NCBI GenBank assembly: GCA_000149225.2
Contig: CM000694.1
Span: forward strand, 186,001-250,000
Source of the DNA: Lachancea kluyveri NRRL Y-12651
Lineage: Eukaryota > Ascomycota > Saccharomycetes > Saccharomycetales > Saccharomycetaceae
DNA length: 64,000 nt
Reading direction: 5' to 3'
Shown here one piece after another: positions 9,237 to 20,730 of the stretch. Every line of letters begins with the position of its first letter. The stretch's first letter is position 1. The notes under the pieces are model-generated. The model was not told the DNA's origin. It did no database searches and saw only the letters and a list, made by a program, of their open reading frames with translations. The position numbers and the translations under genes are program-made.

Positions 9237-10520
9237 CTACTCGACAATTTTGTACGATTTCTGTTGTGATCTCAGTTTCAAGGCAACGCATATCAAGTCC
9301 TTGGTTCTTTCACGCTTTAACTCGCCGCTGGCTTGACGTAGCCGTTCCATAGACTTGTCCCATCTAATAGGCTGGAACATATCAGTGGTGCCTCCATGCG
9401 CATCAATGATTTCTTGCAAGTTTCTAATATACTCTATGTCTTTTGGTGTTGGCAAAGAATGGTAGTCTTTTCTTTGTGTTCCAATATCTTCCTCAGTATT
9501 TTGTGGGACATGTACTTTTCCAGTAAAAACCTTGGCTATTAAGCAAGCTTGGGTTTCTGATAGAGGGAAATGTACAACGTTTTTGCAAAGTAAGGGAAAT
9601 GCGATTGTAGGGTCCTTCCTGAATGAAATTTGCTCCCAAAGATTGAACAGCCTGGTTGAGCCCCTTGTTCCGTTGTCTTCACCAAGCAATTCTTGTCTAT
9701 AACTAGTTAAAAATGGAATGTCGTACAGATACCCAGTTGCCAAAATCACGTAGTCGACATTTTTAATGCTCGCACCATCTTGAAACCATATACATCTATC
9801 ATTGGTAATATCAAACTCTTTGATAACACTTACTGCGGTTACTATTGGATTCTTCCCACTCCAATCGGTTTTAGAAACATCCGTTACACTATGGAACACT
9901 TTATTCGCCACAGTGCTCAATTGGTTAGCGATATCAGTACCTGAGCTGCCATTTCCAACCACTACAACGGTTTTTCCAGCTGCAAAACTACAGTTTTCAT
10001 ATGACTTGGAATGAAAAATACTCGATAAGTCGTTAGTCTGCCATTCGGTTAATCCAGGAATATGTTGTGGTATGTATACAAGGTCGAAATGGCCGTTTGC
10101 AACGACTACAAAGTCATATCTCTCTATCTTGCCATTAGCAGTAACTTCCCATTTATCTACCACTTTTTTCAATTCAGTTACCTCGTGGCTAAGTTTCAAT
10201 TGGATCCTATCTTGTTTTGCGATAAACGTTTCATAGTATTTCTTCAGATACTTCCAAATCTGTAATCTACTTGGAAACTGGGGTATATCATCGTCAAGAG
10301 GAAATTGGTTGAACTGCATTAAACCCTTGCATATATTTGTCTCCAGTTGATCGTACATTGGCGTATCGTCTAGAGCTTCGCTCTCAGTATAGTACCACAC
10401 ACCTCCAATATCTCTATTCCTTTCATAAATGTCTATTTCGAAATCCGTGTTTGATGAAATAGCTCTGGAGTTTGCAAGACCACCTGGACCAGCACCGATT
10501 ACAGCCACTTTTTTGAGCAT
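9237..10520 (-). CDS. FMO1: Flavin-containing monooxygenase
   Basis: 427 residues from the ATG at 10520, close to the 432 of yeast Fmo1. The same frame stays open upstream to 10778 but that part does not resemble the family, and the FAD-binding motif GAGPGGLA follows the chosen start directly, as it should. NADPH-binding motif GNGSSGTDIA near residue 195, the FMO-type HSKSYE before it, and ATGYLYDIPF towards the C-terminus. In yeast this cytosolic/ER enzyme oxidises biological thiols using NADPH and O2 and supports oxidative protein folding. Next to STB5; in S. cerevisiae YHR177W lies between them and is absent here. Confidence 0.93.
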   Translation of the reverse strand: MLKKVAVIGAGPGGLANSRAISSNTDFEIDIYERNRDIGGVWYYTESEALDDTPMYDQLETNICKGLMQFNQFPLDDDIPQFPSRLQIWKYLKKYYETFIAKQDRIQLKLSHEVTELKKVVDKWEVTANGKIERYDFVVVANGHFDLVYIPQHIPGLTEWQTNDLSSIFHSKSYENCSFAAGKTVVVVGNGSSGTDIANQLSTVANKVFHSVTDVSKTDWSGKNPIVTAVSVIKEFDITNDRCIWFQDGASIKNVDYVILATGYLYDIPFLTSYRQELLGEDNGTRGSTRLFNLWEQISFRKDPTIAFPLLCKNVVHFPLSETQACLIAKVFTGKVHVPQNTEEDIGTQRKDYHSLPTPKDIEYIRNLQEIIDAHGGTTDMFQPIRWDKSMERLRQASGELKRERTKDLICVALKLRSQQKSYKIVE

Positions 10521-10779
10521 TTTTGTTTGTTTCTTATTTCGAGCTGTTACGTTCTCGGGATTAAGTGATAACCCTAGTGGTTCACAGAGGAAGCTTTTGA
10601 AGCTTTCGAAGTTTACAAACAGAAAAAAATGTATACAAGAAAAAATAGGATAAAATAAGGGAGAACGTACAGGGAAAGCTATGTGTATTGATATATGTAT
10701 TCGGAACAAAAACATTAAACAGCCGCCTCTACCTGGATGTTGCTGAGTCAGTTTTATAGACAAGTCAATAATATACACT

Positions 10780-11223
10780 TTAATGACACGCTAAATTGCT
10801 AGCGTTTGGCTGTTTTTCCTCCAGTAGAGAACCCCAAGAGTAATGGCCCCAAATTGCACCTAACACGACGGCAATCATTAACCAGCCATTGTATGTCATA
10901 AATACCAACATCAACATAAAAGAGAACCCAACTTGTACGCCATACCAGATACTCTTAGTAACTCTTAGAGATCTATACGAGCTACTATTTGTAGTAGTAA
11001 CGGAGTTATTCGATACAGACTTACGAATATAGTACTTCAAATATTCGTAGAGATAGGCAGAAAACATCACTGCTAAAAAGCTGAAAAACAAATGAGGTAA
11101 GGTCCTAATATGCCACCAGTCGAAGATGACACAAGTGTTCTTGTACGACCAACTGAACAACATATTCATAGAGCACATATCATCCATATCACCACCATGA
11201 TCCATGGTCCCGTGATCCATCAT
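10780..11223 (-). CDS. CTR2: Vacuolar low-affinity copper transporter Ctr2
   Basis: 147 residues with three membrane segments of the Ctr family. The Met/His-rich N-terminus has the CSMNM copper motif, the second membrane helix holds the MLMLVFM motif (M-x3-M type), and the third has the GAIWGHYSWG small-residue packing motif. Near-identical to yeast Ctr2 in KNTCVIFDWWHI and VGFSFMLMLVFMTYNGWLM, with the same SNLACH end. In yeast it moves copper out of the vacuole. It lacks about 40 N-terminal residues of yeast Ctr2 (189). The first of two adjacent ATGs was taken as start. Confidence 0.95.
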   Translation of the reverse strand: MMDHGTMDHGGDMDDMCSMNMLFSWSYKNTCVIFDWWHIRTLPHLFFSFLAVMFSAYLYEYLKYYIRKSVSNNSVTTTNSSSYRSLRVTKSIWYGVQVGFSFMLMLVFMTYNGWLMIAVVLGAIWGHYSWGSLLEEKQPNASNLACH

Positions 11224-11620
11224 TACTTTTGTTGTGTATGTATCTGTAAAAGTGGTAGGACGCCGGCTGTTTTTCTAATAAGTGGTATCAAACATACTCT
11301 GAAGGGAGGGGGGAGATGAATTATTTGAGCACTTCACGTATTTGTGCACTTTGTACGTACACGAGAAGAGGGTGTTGTACAAATTCTATAATGATGGGAT
11401 CGCGCAAAAATACCTCCTGATCTCATGATTTACGAAGTTAAATTTCTTTCGAGTAATGACACTGGACACCATAGATTAATCACGTTGCGGTAATCAATCT
11501 GAATTACCATTATTCACTACAAAAACGTTTTTTAAAAGTTGTATAAACTCGTTTCGTTAACTAAATCATAAAAGAGAACTTTATTTATCAAAAATATCCC
11601 TAATTAAGGAGCGAGCCAGC
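11224..11620. other. CTR2 upstream region / enolase 3' flank
   Basis: 397 bp. AT-rich, with no Mac1-type TTTGCTCA site that I could find. The AT-rich end near 11560-11600 probably holds enolase polyadenylation signals. No genes. Confidence 0.5.
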
Positions 11621-12934
11621 TTACAATTGGTTACCGTTGTGGAAGTTCTTACCAGCGTAGACAGCCTTGGAGCCCAATTCTTCTTCAATTCTCAACAATT
11701 GGTTCAACTTGGCCAATCTTTCAGATCTGGCTGGAGCACCAGTCTTGATTTGACCGGTTCTCAAACCAACAACCAAGTCAGCAATGAAAGTGTCTTCAGT
11801 TTCACCGGATCTGTGAGAAACCATGACACCCCAGTTGGCAGCGAAAGAGTCTTGAGCAGCCTTGATGGATTCAGACAAAGAACCGATTTGGTTAACCTTC
11901 AACAACAAAGCGTCAGCAGCCTTCTTTTCAATGGCAGTGGCGATTCTTAGAGGGTTTGTGACAGTCAAGTCATCAGCAACAATTTGGACACCAGCGGTCT
12001 TGTAGAAGTGAGACCAAGCTTCCCAGTCATCTTCAGCAAATGGATCTTCGATGGAGACAATTGGGTACTTCTTGATCAAACCGTGGTACATGTCGGCCAA
12101 TTGAGCACCAGTCAACCACTTGGATGGGTCGGATTCTGGGTTCTTAAAGTCCAAGTCGTACTTACCGTCGTGGAAGAATTCGGAGGAAGCACAGTCCAAA
12201 CCGATGTCGACCTTACCTTCGTAACCAGCAGCCTTGATAGCGTCAACAATCAAGTCCAAAGCTTCTTCAGCAGTTTGGATGTTTGGAGCAACACCACCTT
12301 CGTCACCGACGTTACCGGCAGAAGCACCGTATCTCTTCTTGGTCAAAGACTTCAAGTTGTGGTAAACTTCGGAACCAATTCTCAAAGCTTCAGCGAAAGA
12401 AGAAGCACCAGTTGGAGCAATCATAAATTCTTGCAAAGCCAAAGCACCACCAGCGTGGGAACCACCGTTCAAGACGTTCAAGAATGGAACTGGCAAAACA
12501 AATGGTTCTGGCTTGGATTGAGCCAAGTCAGCCAAATGTTGGTACAATGGAACGTTCTTTTCAGCAGCGGCAGCCTTGGAGACAGCCATGGAGACACCCA
12601 AGACAGCGTTAGCACCCAACTTAGACTTGTTTGGGGTACCGTCCAAAGACAACAAAAATTCGTCAACGGCCTTTTGGTCCTTAACGTCGATGTTAGCCTT
12701 AACCAAAGCTGGAGCAATGGTGTTGTTAACGTTGGCAACAGCCTTGGTAACACCCTTACCTAACCACTTAGATTTGTCATCGTCTCTCAATTCCAAAGCT
12801 TCGTGGATACCAGTGGAGGCACCAGATGGGACAATGGATCTGAAAAGACCTTTTTCAGTGGTGATTTCAACTTCGACAGTTGGGTTACCACGAGAGTCGT
12901 AGACGGATCTAGCGTAAACCTTAGAGATAGCCAT
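11621..12934 (-). CDS. ENO2: Enolase (2-phosphoglycerate dehydratase)
   Basis: 437 residues, exactly the length of yeast enolases. Converts 2-phosphoglycerate to phosphoenolpyruvate in glycolysis. Contains the signature [17 protein letters not shown] with the catalytic lysine, the metal-binding [10 protein letters not shown] and [11 protein letters not shown], and the [15 protein letters not shown] loop. Strongly biased codon use (GCT, GTC, TTG, AGA, AAG) shows very high expression. It represents the single ancestor of the S. cerevisiae ENO1/ENO2 pair: its neighbours are CTR2 (beside ENO2) on one side and PUP2 (beside ENO1) further along. The symbol ENO2 is chosen by the nearest neighbour only. 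Long antisense open frames over this gene are codon-bias artefacts. Confidence 0.98.
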   Translation of the reverse strand: MAISKVYARSVYDSRGNPTVEVEITTEKGLFRSIVPSGASTGIHEALELRDDDKSKWLGKGVTKAVANVNNTIAPALVKANIDVKDQKAVDEFLLSLDGTPNKSKLGANAVLGVSMAVSKAAAAEKNVPLYQHLADLAQSKPEPFVLPVPFLNVLNGGSHAGGALALQEFMIAPTGASSFAEALRIGSEVYHNLKSLTKKRYGASAGNVGDEGGVAPNIQTAEEALDLIVDAIKAAGYEGKVDIGLDCASSEFFHDGKYDLDFKNPESDPSKWLTGAQLADMYHGLIKKYPIVSIEDPFAEDDWEAWSHFYKTAGVQIVADDLTVTNPLRIATAIEKKAADALLLKVNQIGSLSESIKAAQDSFAANWGVMVSHRSGETEDTFIADLVVGLRTGQIKTGAPARSERLAKLNQLLRIEEELGSKAVYAGKNFHNGNQL

Positions 12935-13588
12935 TTTGTTCTATGAGTAGTTGTATGTGTTGATTAGGAAAGTTTCCTTGGTCAATTGAGAAGAGAGAAA
13001 AAGACTTAAGAAAATTAGTTGAGATGAGATAAAGAGAACGAGAGGCCTTTATATACCTTTTTTTTTTGCTCTCCTTTTGAACCACACCACCTATATTGGG
13101 CTGTTGGGAACGTCACTACGCATTGCAATGTCCATCGTGGACACAAGAAGCCCGGCATCGTCTACGTGGTGTGTGCCGACGTGGTAACACGAGACGCTGC
13201 AGCCGTACAGGATGCTGGCACCACGAGAACCAACTAACGCTACAGACGGAGCGTAGAGGTTACCTGACAAGCCACACACACGCACACACACACACACAAG
13301 CCTGACTGAATGAGCTTATACTGCAGGGAACAACGGGCTTGGTGATAATCAGCGGCTGTACATGGATAGCAGCAGTCACTGTTTTACACACGCTCTTAAA
13401 CATGGTTTATTGCCGGCACATGCTCTCAGCTTCCACTCCGAGATGCCACTGTCCCTGCGAAATTTTTTCCTGTCTTTGACCGGTGGAATTGGGATTCCTC
13501 TATTTCCTTTCTTTTTCGGTTGTCGTACGCTGCGCTCCGGGAGGTGGCAGGTGCCGGGTAACGATGCTAGCCCGTCCCGTCGATTATC
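12935..13588. promoter_or_regulatory. Enolase promoter region
   Basis: 654 bp. A TATATAAA TATA box on the minus strand at 13055-13048, about 115 bp upstream of the ATG. A (CA)n microsatellite at 13273-13298. A Reb1-type CCGGGTAA at 13554-13561. Pyrimidine-rich tracts lie between the TATA box and the start, as in other glycolytic promoters. I could not place Gcr1 or Rap1 sites with confidence. Confidence 0.6.
13273..13298. repeat. CA dinucleotide microsatellite
   Basis: About 13 CA units with one CG interruption, in the enolase upstream region. Confidence 0.9.
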
Positions 13589-15991
13589 CTAGGACACATA
13601 AGATGATAACCGCTCAGCTAGGGCCATCACCACGTTCCCTTGAGACCCACCGCTGCCGTGGTCGCTATAGTATCTGACACCCTCTACAAAAGCCACCAGG
13701 TGTTGGTGGAAACTTGTTGACACCAATCGTAAGTAACGGTCCAACTCTTGGAACTTGTCCAGCACCCATGTCTCGTCAAACTCGGCATCCTGCAGTTGGT
13801 CCTTATAGCGTATGAACAGGTCGTGGTCCATTAGGCACAACGTTTTACGTAACGAGGTAACAAATTTGCAGTACTTGTGAACTATCTCCATGATTTGAAG
13901 CTCCAGTTTGATCAAAGAGCTGTTTGTCAACAACGAATGTGCCATCACGTTGGTCAGGAAATTCTGTAGTTTCAAACTGCATTGATAAATATGGCGGTTA
14001 TCGTTTTCTGTCAAGTACTCATTCAAGGAGCGCCATTCTTTATCAACAACGTCATGTACCATGTACTCCATTACTAACTTCATAAACTGAGTCATTTTAT
14101 CGTGTAAGATCCTGCAATGCCTGATCCACTGATGTACCTCGATGGGGAACTGTCGATACTTCCATATCTTGTTTTTATTGATTTCAAACCACGTATCCTC
14201 TAGAATTTTGTTATAGTAGTGTAATAATAGCAAGTGGCGTTGTATGATCTGGTACTGCACGACAAAAGGTTTCGATATCAAGCAATTCAATGGGAATGGG
14301 ACTATGATCTCGAACTGTAGATAATGGATCGAATAACGTGCTGTTGTTGTGCCAGTTCCTTTTGGCAAGTCCCTTAATAACATGTCTCTTAAGTTTTGGA
14401 AATTGTGCGCCTTAAGTAGAGAATTTCCGTGATGCTCTTCTTCTAATTGTTCTCTTGTTGTAGCGCTGATTGAGGAGAATTGCTCTACTAGCTCACTCAA
14501 ACTGTTTTTATCTAAGTTCAAATTCATTAGCTGTGATACTAAGCCACCAGTAGAGTTTTGTTTCTGGAAATATTCAAAGTTTCTTTGTAACTTTAGCTGT
14601 ATTGGCTCACTTTTTATTCTGGTTAACTCCACTATACTTTTGTTGAAAAATTTGGAAATGAATGTACTGTTGGCGAAAAGCATATAGCTTTTCTGAAATT
14701 GCAACAATACCTGTGGTAAATGGTACCCGTTTTTAAATAACAACCATACTAACTTGTTTGCCCTTTCGTAAGATCTGTCTACATACAACTTTAGCTCCGT
14801 ATCCTGGGGTAGCATCTTTAGAGCTTCTGTATGGTATTCTGGCAATAATCCTTCTAACGAGTTTAGATCACAACTGTGCTTAAACAGGTTCAACAACTTT
14901 CCTGTCATTAATACTTTAAATTGGACACTTTTATCTTGAAACTGTTCCATTAATCCGTCTTTTCTGATCACATACTGAGTATCCCATAGACGCTCGCTGT
15001 TCAACGAGTTTAGTTGGGTTGATGGGTTCATTGCAGTATCGCCAATCATAAATTCATCGTAAGGATCATTTAAAACGCCATCGACCAACCATTTCTCTAA
15101 CATTGAGCAGTAACTAGCAGAAACGTTTTGGAATATTTGCTTTAAAAATTCCATATTTCTTTGATCACCCCAACTAGACTTTAACTTATTCTGTAAAAGT
15201 TGCAAAACGATTCCACCCTTAGCCAAGGGGCAAAGCCTACTATCAGTCATCAATAGTATACCATTTGCTAAATCGTTGGTAGTGGATACGGATGATGTTC
15301 CCGCGACATTGCGTTCCTCTTTCCTTAGGTCGTCAATGAAGTTGTTAAAGTCCACTTCAGCACGGTCCATCATTTGTCTTCTTGACATTTCTTGCAGTAT
15401 GTCTTGACATAGTTCATACAAAATTTGGGCTTTATAAATGCATTCGTTATTCAAAGCCTGTTCCAAATTGCGTATACTATACTGTGAATAGTTTTTGAAC
15501 TGCTCTTCGCATTCGTCGACAACGAACTTCAGGTATACCTGGGTTAGAAATTGACGAATTTCAAAGCAAAACTTATGTAAAACAGAGCCATATTTGGACT
15601 CCGTAAATTTCGTGCTAAATTTTGTTAATACAGCGAAAATTTTGCCAAGCTTTATGATCCTTTTTGTAAAGCTCTTCAAGGAGAGATCCATGTTTTTTGC
15701 GATTTTGAAATCGGGACCTCTTAGATCTAAATCTTGTACTTTCATTGGATCGTAACTATTATTGTAACGAATATAGATACCCTCCAAGCCAATCAATACA
15801 TTTAGTAAGTCTTTGACTACAAGTGCTTCTTGAACACGTTGTTCGCTGATGTGATCTAACGGATAGGACTTTAACTTAAGTTGATTATACGATAGCGGTT
15901 GAAAATTGACTAGGCGAGAGATGTAATCATTTCTTTCAGAAGTGGATGGTTCAAGTAGTTCTGCTGAGTCGGGAATATTTTTGACCTCCAT
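13589..15991 (-). CDS. SPC97: Gamma-tubulin complex component Spc97
   Basis: 800 residues (yeast Spc97 has 823). Subunit of the gamma-tubulin small complex with Tub4 and Spc98, which nucleates microtubules at both faces of the spindle pole body. Recognised by the N-terminal block RRVQEALVVKDLLNVLIGLEG-like region near residues 50-72, the internal block CSMLEKWLVDGVLNDPYDEF, and the C-terminal GRIP2-type block with PFPLNCLIS and a long helical tail. Overall conservation with S. cerevisiae is modest, as is usual for this protein. The start is the ATG at 15991. Confidence 0.93.
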   Translation of the reverse strand: MEVKNIPDSAELLEPSTSERNDYISRLVNFQPLSYNQLKLKSYPLDHISEQRVQEALVVKDLLNVLIGLEGIYIRYNNSYDPMKVQDLDLRGPDFKIAKNMDLSLKSFTKRIIKLGKIFAVLTKFSTKFTESKYGSVLHKFCFEIRQFLTQVYLKFVVDECEEQFKNYSQYSIRNLEQALNNECIYKAQILYELCQDILQEMSRRQMMDRAEVDFNNFIDDLRKEERNVAGTSSVSTTNDLANGILLMTDSRLCPLAKGGIVLQLLQNKLKSSWGDQRNMEFLKQIFQNVSASYCSMLEKWLVDGVLNDPYDEFMIGDTAMNPSTQLNSLNSERLWDTQYVIRKDGLMEQFQDKSVQFKVLMTGKLLNLFKHSCDLNSLEGLLPEYHTEALKMLPQDTELKLYVDRSYERANKLVWLLFKNGYHLPQVLLQFQKSYMLFANSTFISKFFNKSIVELTRIKSEPIQLKLQRNFEYFQKQNSTGGLVSQLMNLNLDKNSLSELVEQFSSISATTREQLEEEHHGNSLLKAHNFQNLRDMLLRDLPKGTGTTTARYSIHYLQFEIIVPFPLNCLISKPFVVQYQIIQRHLLLLHYYNKILEDTWFEINKNKIWKYRQFPIEVHQWIRHCRILHDKMTQFMKLVMEYMVHDVVDKEWRSLNEYLTENDNRHIYQCSLKLQNFLTNVMAHSLLTNSSLIKLELQIMEIVHKYCKFVTSLRKTLCLMDHDLFIRYKDQLQDAEFDETWVLDKFQELDRYLRLVSTSFHQHLVAFVEGVRYYSDHGSGGSQGNVVMALAERLSSYVS

Positions 15992-16801
15992 AACCTTTTG
16001 TTTACCCTGGTAATATTGATCAATGGGATCTGAGTGAAGGCGTTTGTGGTTCCTGTATATGTAAACAAAGTATAGTTGATGTTCGTATATAGTTATTTAA
16101 AAACAAGATAAGCTCCAAGTGAGCAAGGGGAGTAATATGTCAAATTGGCCACATTTTCGAATCATGACAACCTCTCGCCTTAACATTTTGATTGCAGGAT
16201 GGCGGGATTTATTTTCTCTACCATAAAATGTAGGTAAACGACTTAATCATGAAATGCGCTTGTCCACACTTCTTTCATATAGTGACGAATCATGCGTCTA
16301 TCTCTATCTGTCAGTTTTTTAATACCAATTCTAGCTTTCAGTAAATATAACAATAGATGTTAAAGCAACTACACTGGTTGAGGGATATCGCATTCATGTT
16401 ATTTCTTTAATCTAATGATTACTCTATCTTTATATTTTTCAATGAATGATCAACTTTAAATTTACTACATGATATAGCTTTTCAAAGATAAATTATAAAT
16501 ATAAGAAAAAAAAGCAACACTCGGCTCATTGAAAAAGAACAGCCAATGAAACATATAGAAAATAGTTGAAATTAATTTCTAGATTACCGTGGGTATTTTA
16601 TATCAGAAAGCGTCCTCTTTATCTGAACTTATTATCTTTGTAACCCGGACGCGGTCAGCACCAATCATATTATACGAGAATACCTGAAAGAAGAGTCTCG
16701 GTGGCAAAAAGTTTGAAGGTTGAAGGGATCTCTCGTTTTCCTTTTATCAACAGGTCTTCTGTGTCTTTATATTTAGGGGATTGAGATCAATTGAATTACC
16801 A
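15992..16801. promoter_or_regulatory. SPC97-PUP2 divergent intergenic region
   Basis: 810 bp, AT-rich, between divergent start codons. The PACE element listed separately is at 16700-16708. No ORF or RNA gene recognised. Confidence 0.6.
16700..16708 (+). promoter_or_regulatory. PACE (Rpn4) element GGTGGCAAA
   Basis: Perfect nonamer about 95 bp upstream of the PUP2 start. In S. cerevisiae it binds Rpn4, which co-ordinates proteasome gene expression. Confidence 0.9.
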
Positions 16802-17587
16802 ATGTTTTTAACCAGAAGCGAATATGACCGTGGTGTCAGTACTTTTTCTCCAGAAGGTAGATTATTCCAAGTTGAATACTCCCTTGAAGCTATTAAGCTA
16901 GGTTCCACTGCAATTGGGATCACTACAAGTGAAGGTGTTGTTTTGGGTGTTGAAAAGCGTGTCACTTCTCCACTATTAGAAAGTGACTCTATCGAAAAAA
17001 TCGTCGAAGTAGACCGCCATATCGGTTGTGCAATGAGTGGGTTGACAGCAGATGCCCGTTCTATGATTGAACATGCCAGAGTTTCTGCAGTGACACATAA
17101 CTTGTACTACGATGAAGACATAGGTGTTGAGTCTTTAACACAATCTGTCTGTGATTTAGCTCTAAGATTTGGAGAAGGTGCTTCAGGCGAAGAGAGATTA
17201 ATGTCTAGACCATTCGGTGTTGCCTTACTAATTGCCGGTTATGACAAAGATGAAGGGTACCAGTTGTACCACGCTGAACCATCTGGTACGTTTTATCGTT
17301 ACGATGCCAAGGCTATAGGGTCTGGTTCAGAAGGTGCTCAATCAGAATTACAAAACGAATGGCATTCCTCACTAACCTTGAAAGAAGCTGAATTACTAGT
17401 ACTAAAAATTCTAAAACAAGTAATGGAAGAAAAATTAGATGAAAACAATGCTCAATTGAGTAGCGTTACCAGAGATGAAGGTTTTAAAATATACAGTGAC
17501 GAAAAGACCGCGGAAATCATTAAGGAATTAAAAGAGAAAGAAGCTCAAGAAGAGTCAGAAGAGAGAGATGTCGAGATGTCTGGTTAA
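16802..17587 (+). CDS. PUP2: 20S proteasome subunit alpha5
   Basis: 261 residues from the ATG at 16802; an upstream in-frame TTG is not the start, because [20 protein letters not shown] is the exact family N-terminus. Contains the proteasome alpha signature [20 protein letters not shown] and the alpha-ring core. Acidic tail [12 protein letters not shown]. Non-catalytic subunit of the outer ring of the 20S core that gates substrate entry. Very close to yeast Pup2 throughout. A PACE element lies upstream. Confidence 0.98.
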   Translation: MFLTRSEYDRGVSTFSPEGRLFQVEYSLEAIKLGSTAIGITTSEGVVLGVEKRVTSPLLESDSIEKIVEVDRHIGCAMSGLTADARSMIEHARVSAVTHNLYYDEDIGVESLTQSVCDLALRFGEGASGEERLMSRPFGVALLIAGYDKDEGYQLYHAEPSGTFYRYDAKAIGSGSEGAQSELQNEWHSSLTLKEAELLVLKILKQVMEEKLDENNAQLSSVTRDEGFKIYSDEKTAEIIKELKEKEAQEESEERDVEMSG

Positions 17588-19267
17588 ATGTCAAATGCTG
17601 CAGAAAATATCACATAAGTATACAGTGTTTCAGCATTAATTTGAACGTTTTTTTGGGTTTACGCAACTTTAAGAATTAAACTCTTCATAACCTCTATAAT
17701 AATGTACAATATGGCTTCTCTGTTGTCAGTTATTTGATACTAGCTGCCCGCTTAGCCATCAAAGCATGAGATGCTGCATTCGTAAACTATGGCGATTAAA
17801 CACTTCACTATGTTATATTAGTGCAGATGATATTAAGAAAGAACAATTGAGAAAATTCAATTTTTTTTTTTTTTTTTTTTTTTAATTCAAAACAAACGAA
17901 TTATTTGACATTCATAGGTCGCTAATATTCTGAGTTCCAAAGGTTCTGCAACCAGTATATTCGGCTAGTCCTCAAGCTCAGTACTTGTTCTAATTTACAA
18001 AACTCATATTTTCATAAAGTTACGGATCATGGTTGACACCATATTAGGTTTCTAGATTTTCATGTGTTGCCTGTAATCATAATTGCAAGTAAAACTGTCG
18101 ATTAGGCTTGCCACTTGACTTGTAATTAGGAATTATCATCATTTAGGGTACCATGAAAAGTAACAAATACGACTGTTATCATCCAATTAATGACTTGATG
18201 CTGTGTAATTTAGGTACTAAAAGAAAGGACTAATTCTGTGTGCCTAAAAATAAAGAGCTGAAGCTAAGAAATATATTTTGACAAATACTAAAACTGTTCT
18301 ATCCTTATTTATAAAAATGTCTAGGGATTTAGCTAACTAATGCTACGCATAAAAAGTCTGTTATCTTACACTAAACAAGAGCGAATTTCGCTAGAATTAC
18401 AAGCACTTCATAAGATGTATGACTTATGGCACCCCACAAAACGGCGTTCTATTGGAACCAAGATAAATTCTATCACAGAAGGCCAAATAGCCGTAATGAG
18501 AGAGCTGTAACATGTACTATAATATTAAATATGAAAGAAATCTTTTAAATTTTAAAGCGGTAGAATAAAGAAAGAAAAGAAAAATCAAAATAGCAACATT
18601 TAGCTGTAAAATAGGTTGTTAGGCATGGTTTAGGGCATATTTATGAATTTACTTAATTAAAGCGCTGATGCGTTACCAGAACACGTTTAAAGGAAACCAA
18701 AATTATAAAGCCAGCTTATGACTCATGATTTAATAAGTAAGTAAAGTTCAATTCTTAAATTGTTAGCACGCTTGATCAAGAAGGTAGCAATCTGTATACC
18801 ACTCTCTCCCGTCAATAATCTTGAGTCTAGTTCCTTACTGGGAACCTCGTATTAGCTGATCATGTTTAAGAGTTAAAAACAGATACAAAGCTAATCGTAC
18901 ATCTTTCCCCTCCTTTCCATCATTTTTACTTTTGAATCAACCCCTCGATTACCTACCAACCTATCTCTGCTAATTAAATTGCACGTAAATGCCAGTTTCC
19001 ATCAAATTAGATTGCTTGCGTGAAAACATGCCAGTCCCAAGACTCGATAAGAATATGGATATTCTGTCTGATTGAAAACCTGTTTTTGTTTGTCGTTGAT
19101 GAAAAGTTATTGAACGCGTGAAAGTTCATTTGGAGAACGAGTTTCTTTTGCCATTATTTACACCTCTTTACCCAATCAAAAGGGCTTTTGCCTAAAATAC
19201 CCCAAACACCACCCAAATGTGCTAATGTTTACATCTACTCTACATAATAATACACTGTTAGAGGTTA
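17588..19267. other. 1.7-kb gene-poor gap between PUP2 and GCN5
   Basis: AT-rich, convergent 3' ends on both sides. It holds a run of 23 Ts (17861-17883) and one small ORF (18340-18510, listed). I looked for tRNA boxes, a centromere (CDEI plus CDEIII), an ARS-type core and C/D snoRNA boxes and found none I trust. The gap is unusually long for this genome. Confidence 0.7.
18340..18510 (+). CDS. Small ORF, unknown (56 aa)
   Basis: ATG to TAA, encoding MLRIKSLLSYTKQERI through ITEGQIAVMREL. The composition (many Lys, Arg, Leu; the middle LHKMYDLWHPTKRRS) looks more protein-like than random AT-rich DNA would, but no family is recognised. An in-frame stop lies two codons upstream. It could be a real small gene, the last exon of one, or a relic. 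Low confidence. Confidence 0.25.
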   Translation: MLRIKSLLSYTKQERISLELQALHKMYDLWHPTKRRSIGTKINSITEGQIAVMREL

Positions 19268-20593
<1,326 letters not shown>

Positions 20594-20730
20594 TTAATCC
20601 TATCCTTCCTATACAATATAAGTTTATTTTTCAATTTTGACAGTTGGTGCGTAAATAATGATCTTACGACACCCGCGTAAATACACAAATATATATAGGA
20701 TCACATGCTAACGTGGATATAATCCTCCTC

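Noticed and set aside
10521-10778. N-terminal extension of the flavin monooxygenase
   Set aside because: The extra 86 codons look like translated promoter; the FAD motif sits at the usual distance from the internal ATG at 10520.
11984-12763. A 259-codon open frame antisense to enolase
   Set aside because: It is the antisense shadow of a highly codon-biased gene; the composition (Ser, Val, Gln-rich) matches no family and enolase fully explains the region.
18080-18145. Possible C/D-box snoRNA on the minus strand (ATGATGA box)
   Set aside because: No D box at a suitable distance and no terminal stem.
17588-19267. Centromere or replication origin
   Set aside because: No CDEI-AT-CDEIII arrangement and no convincing ARS core; a T-tract alone is not enough.
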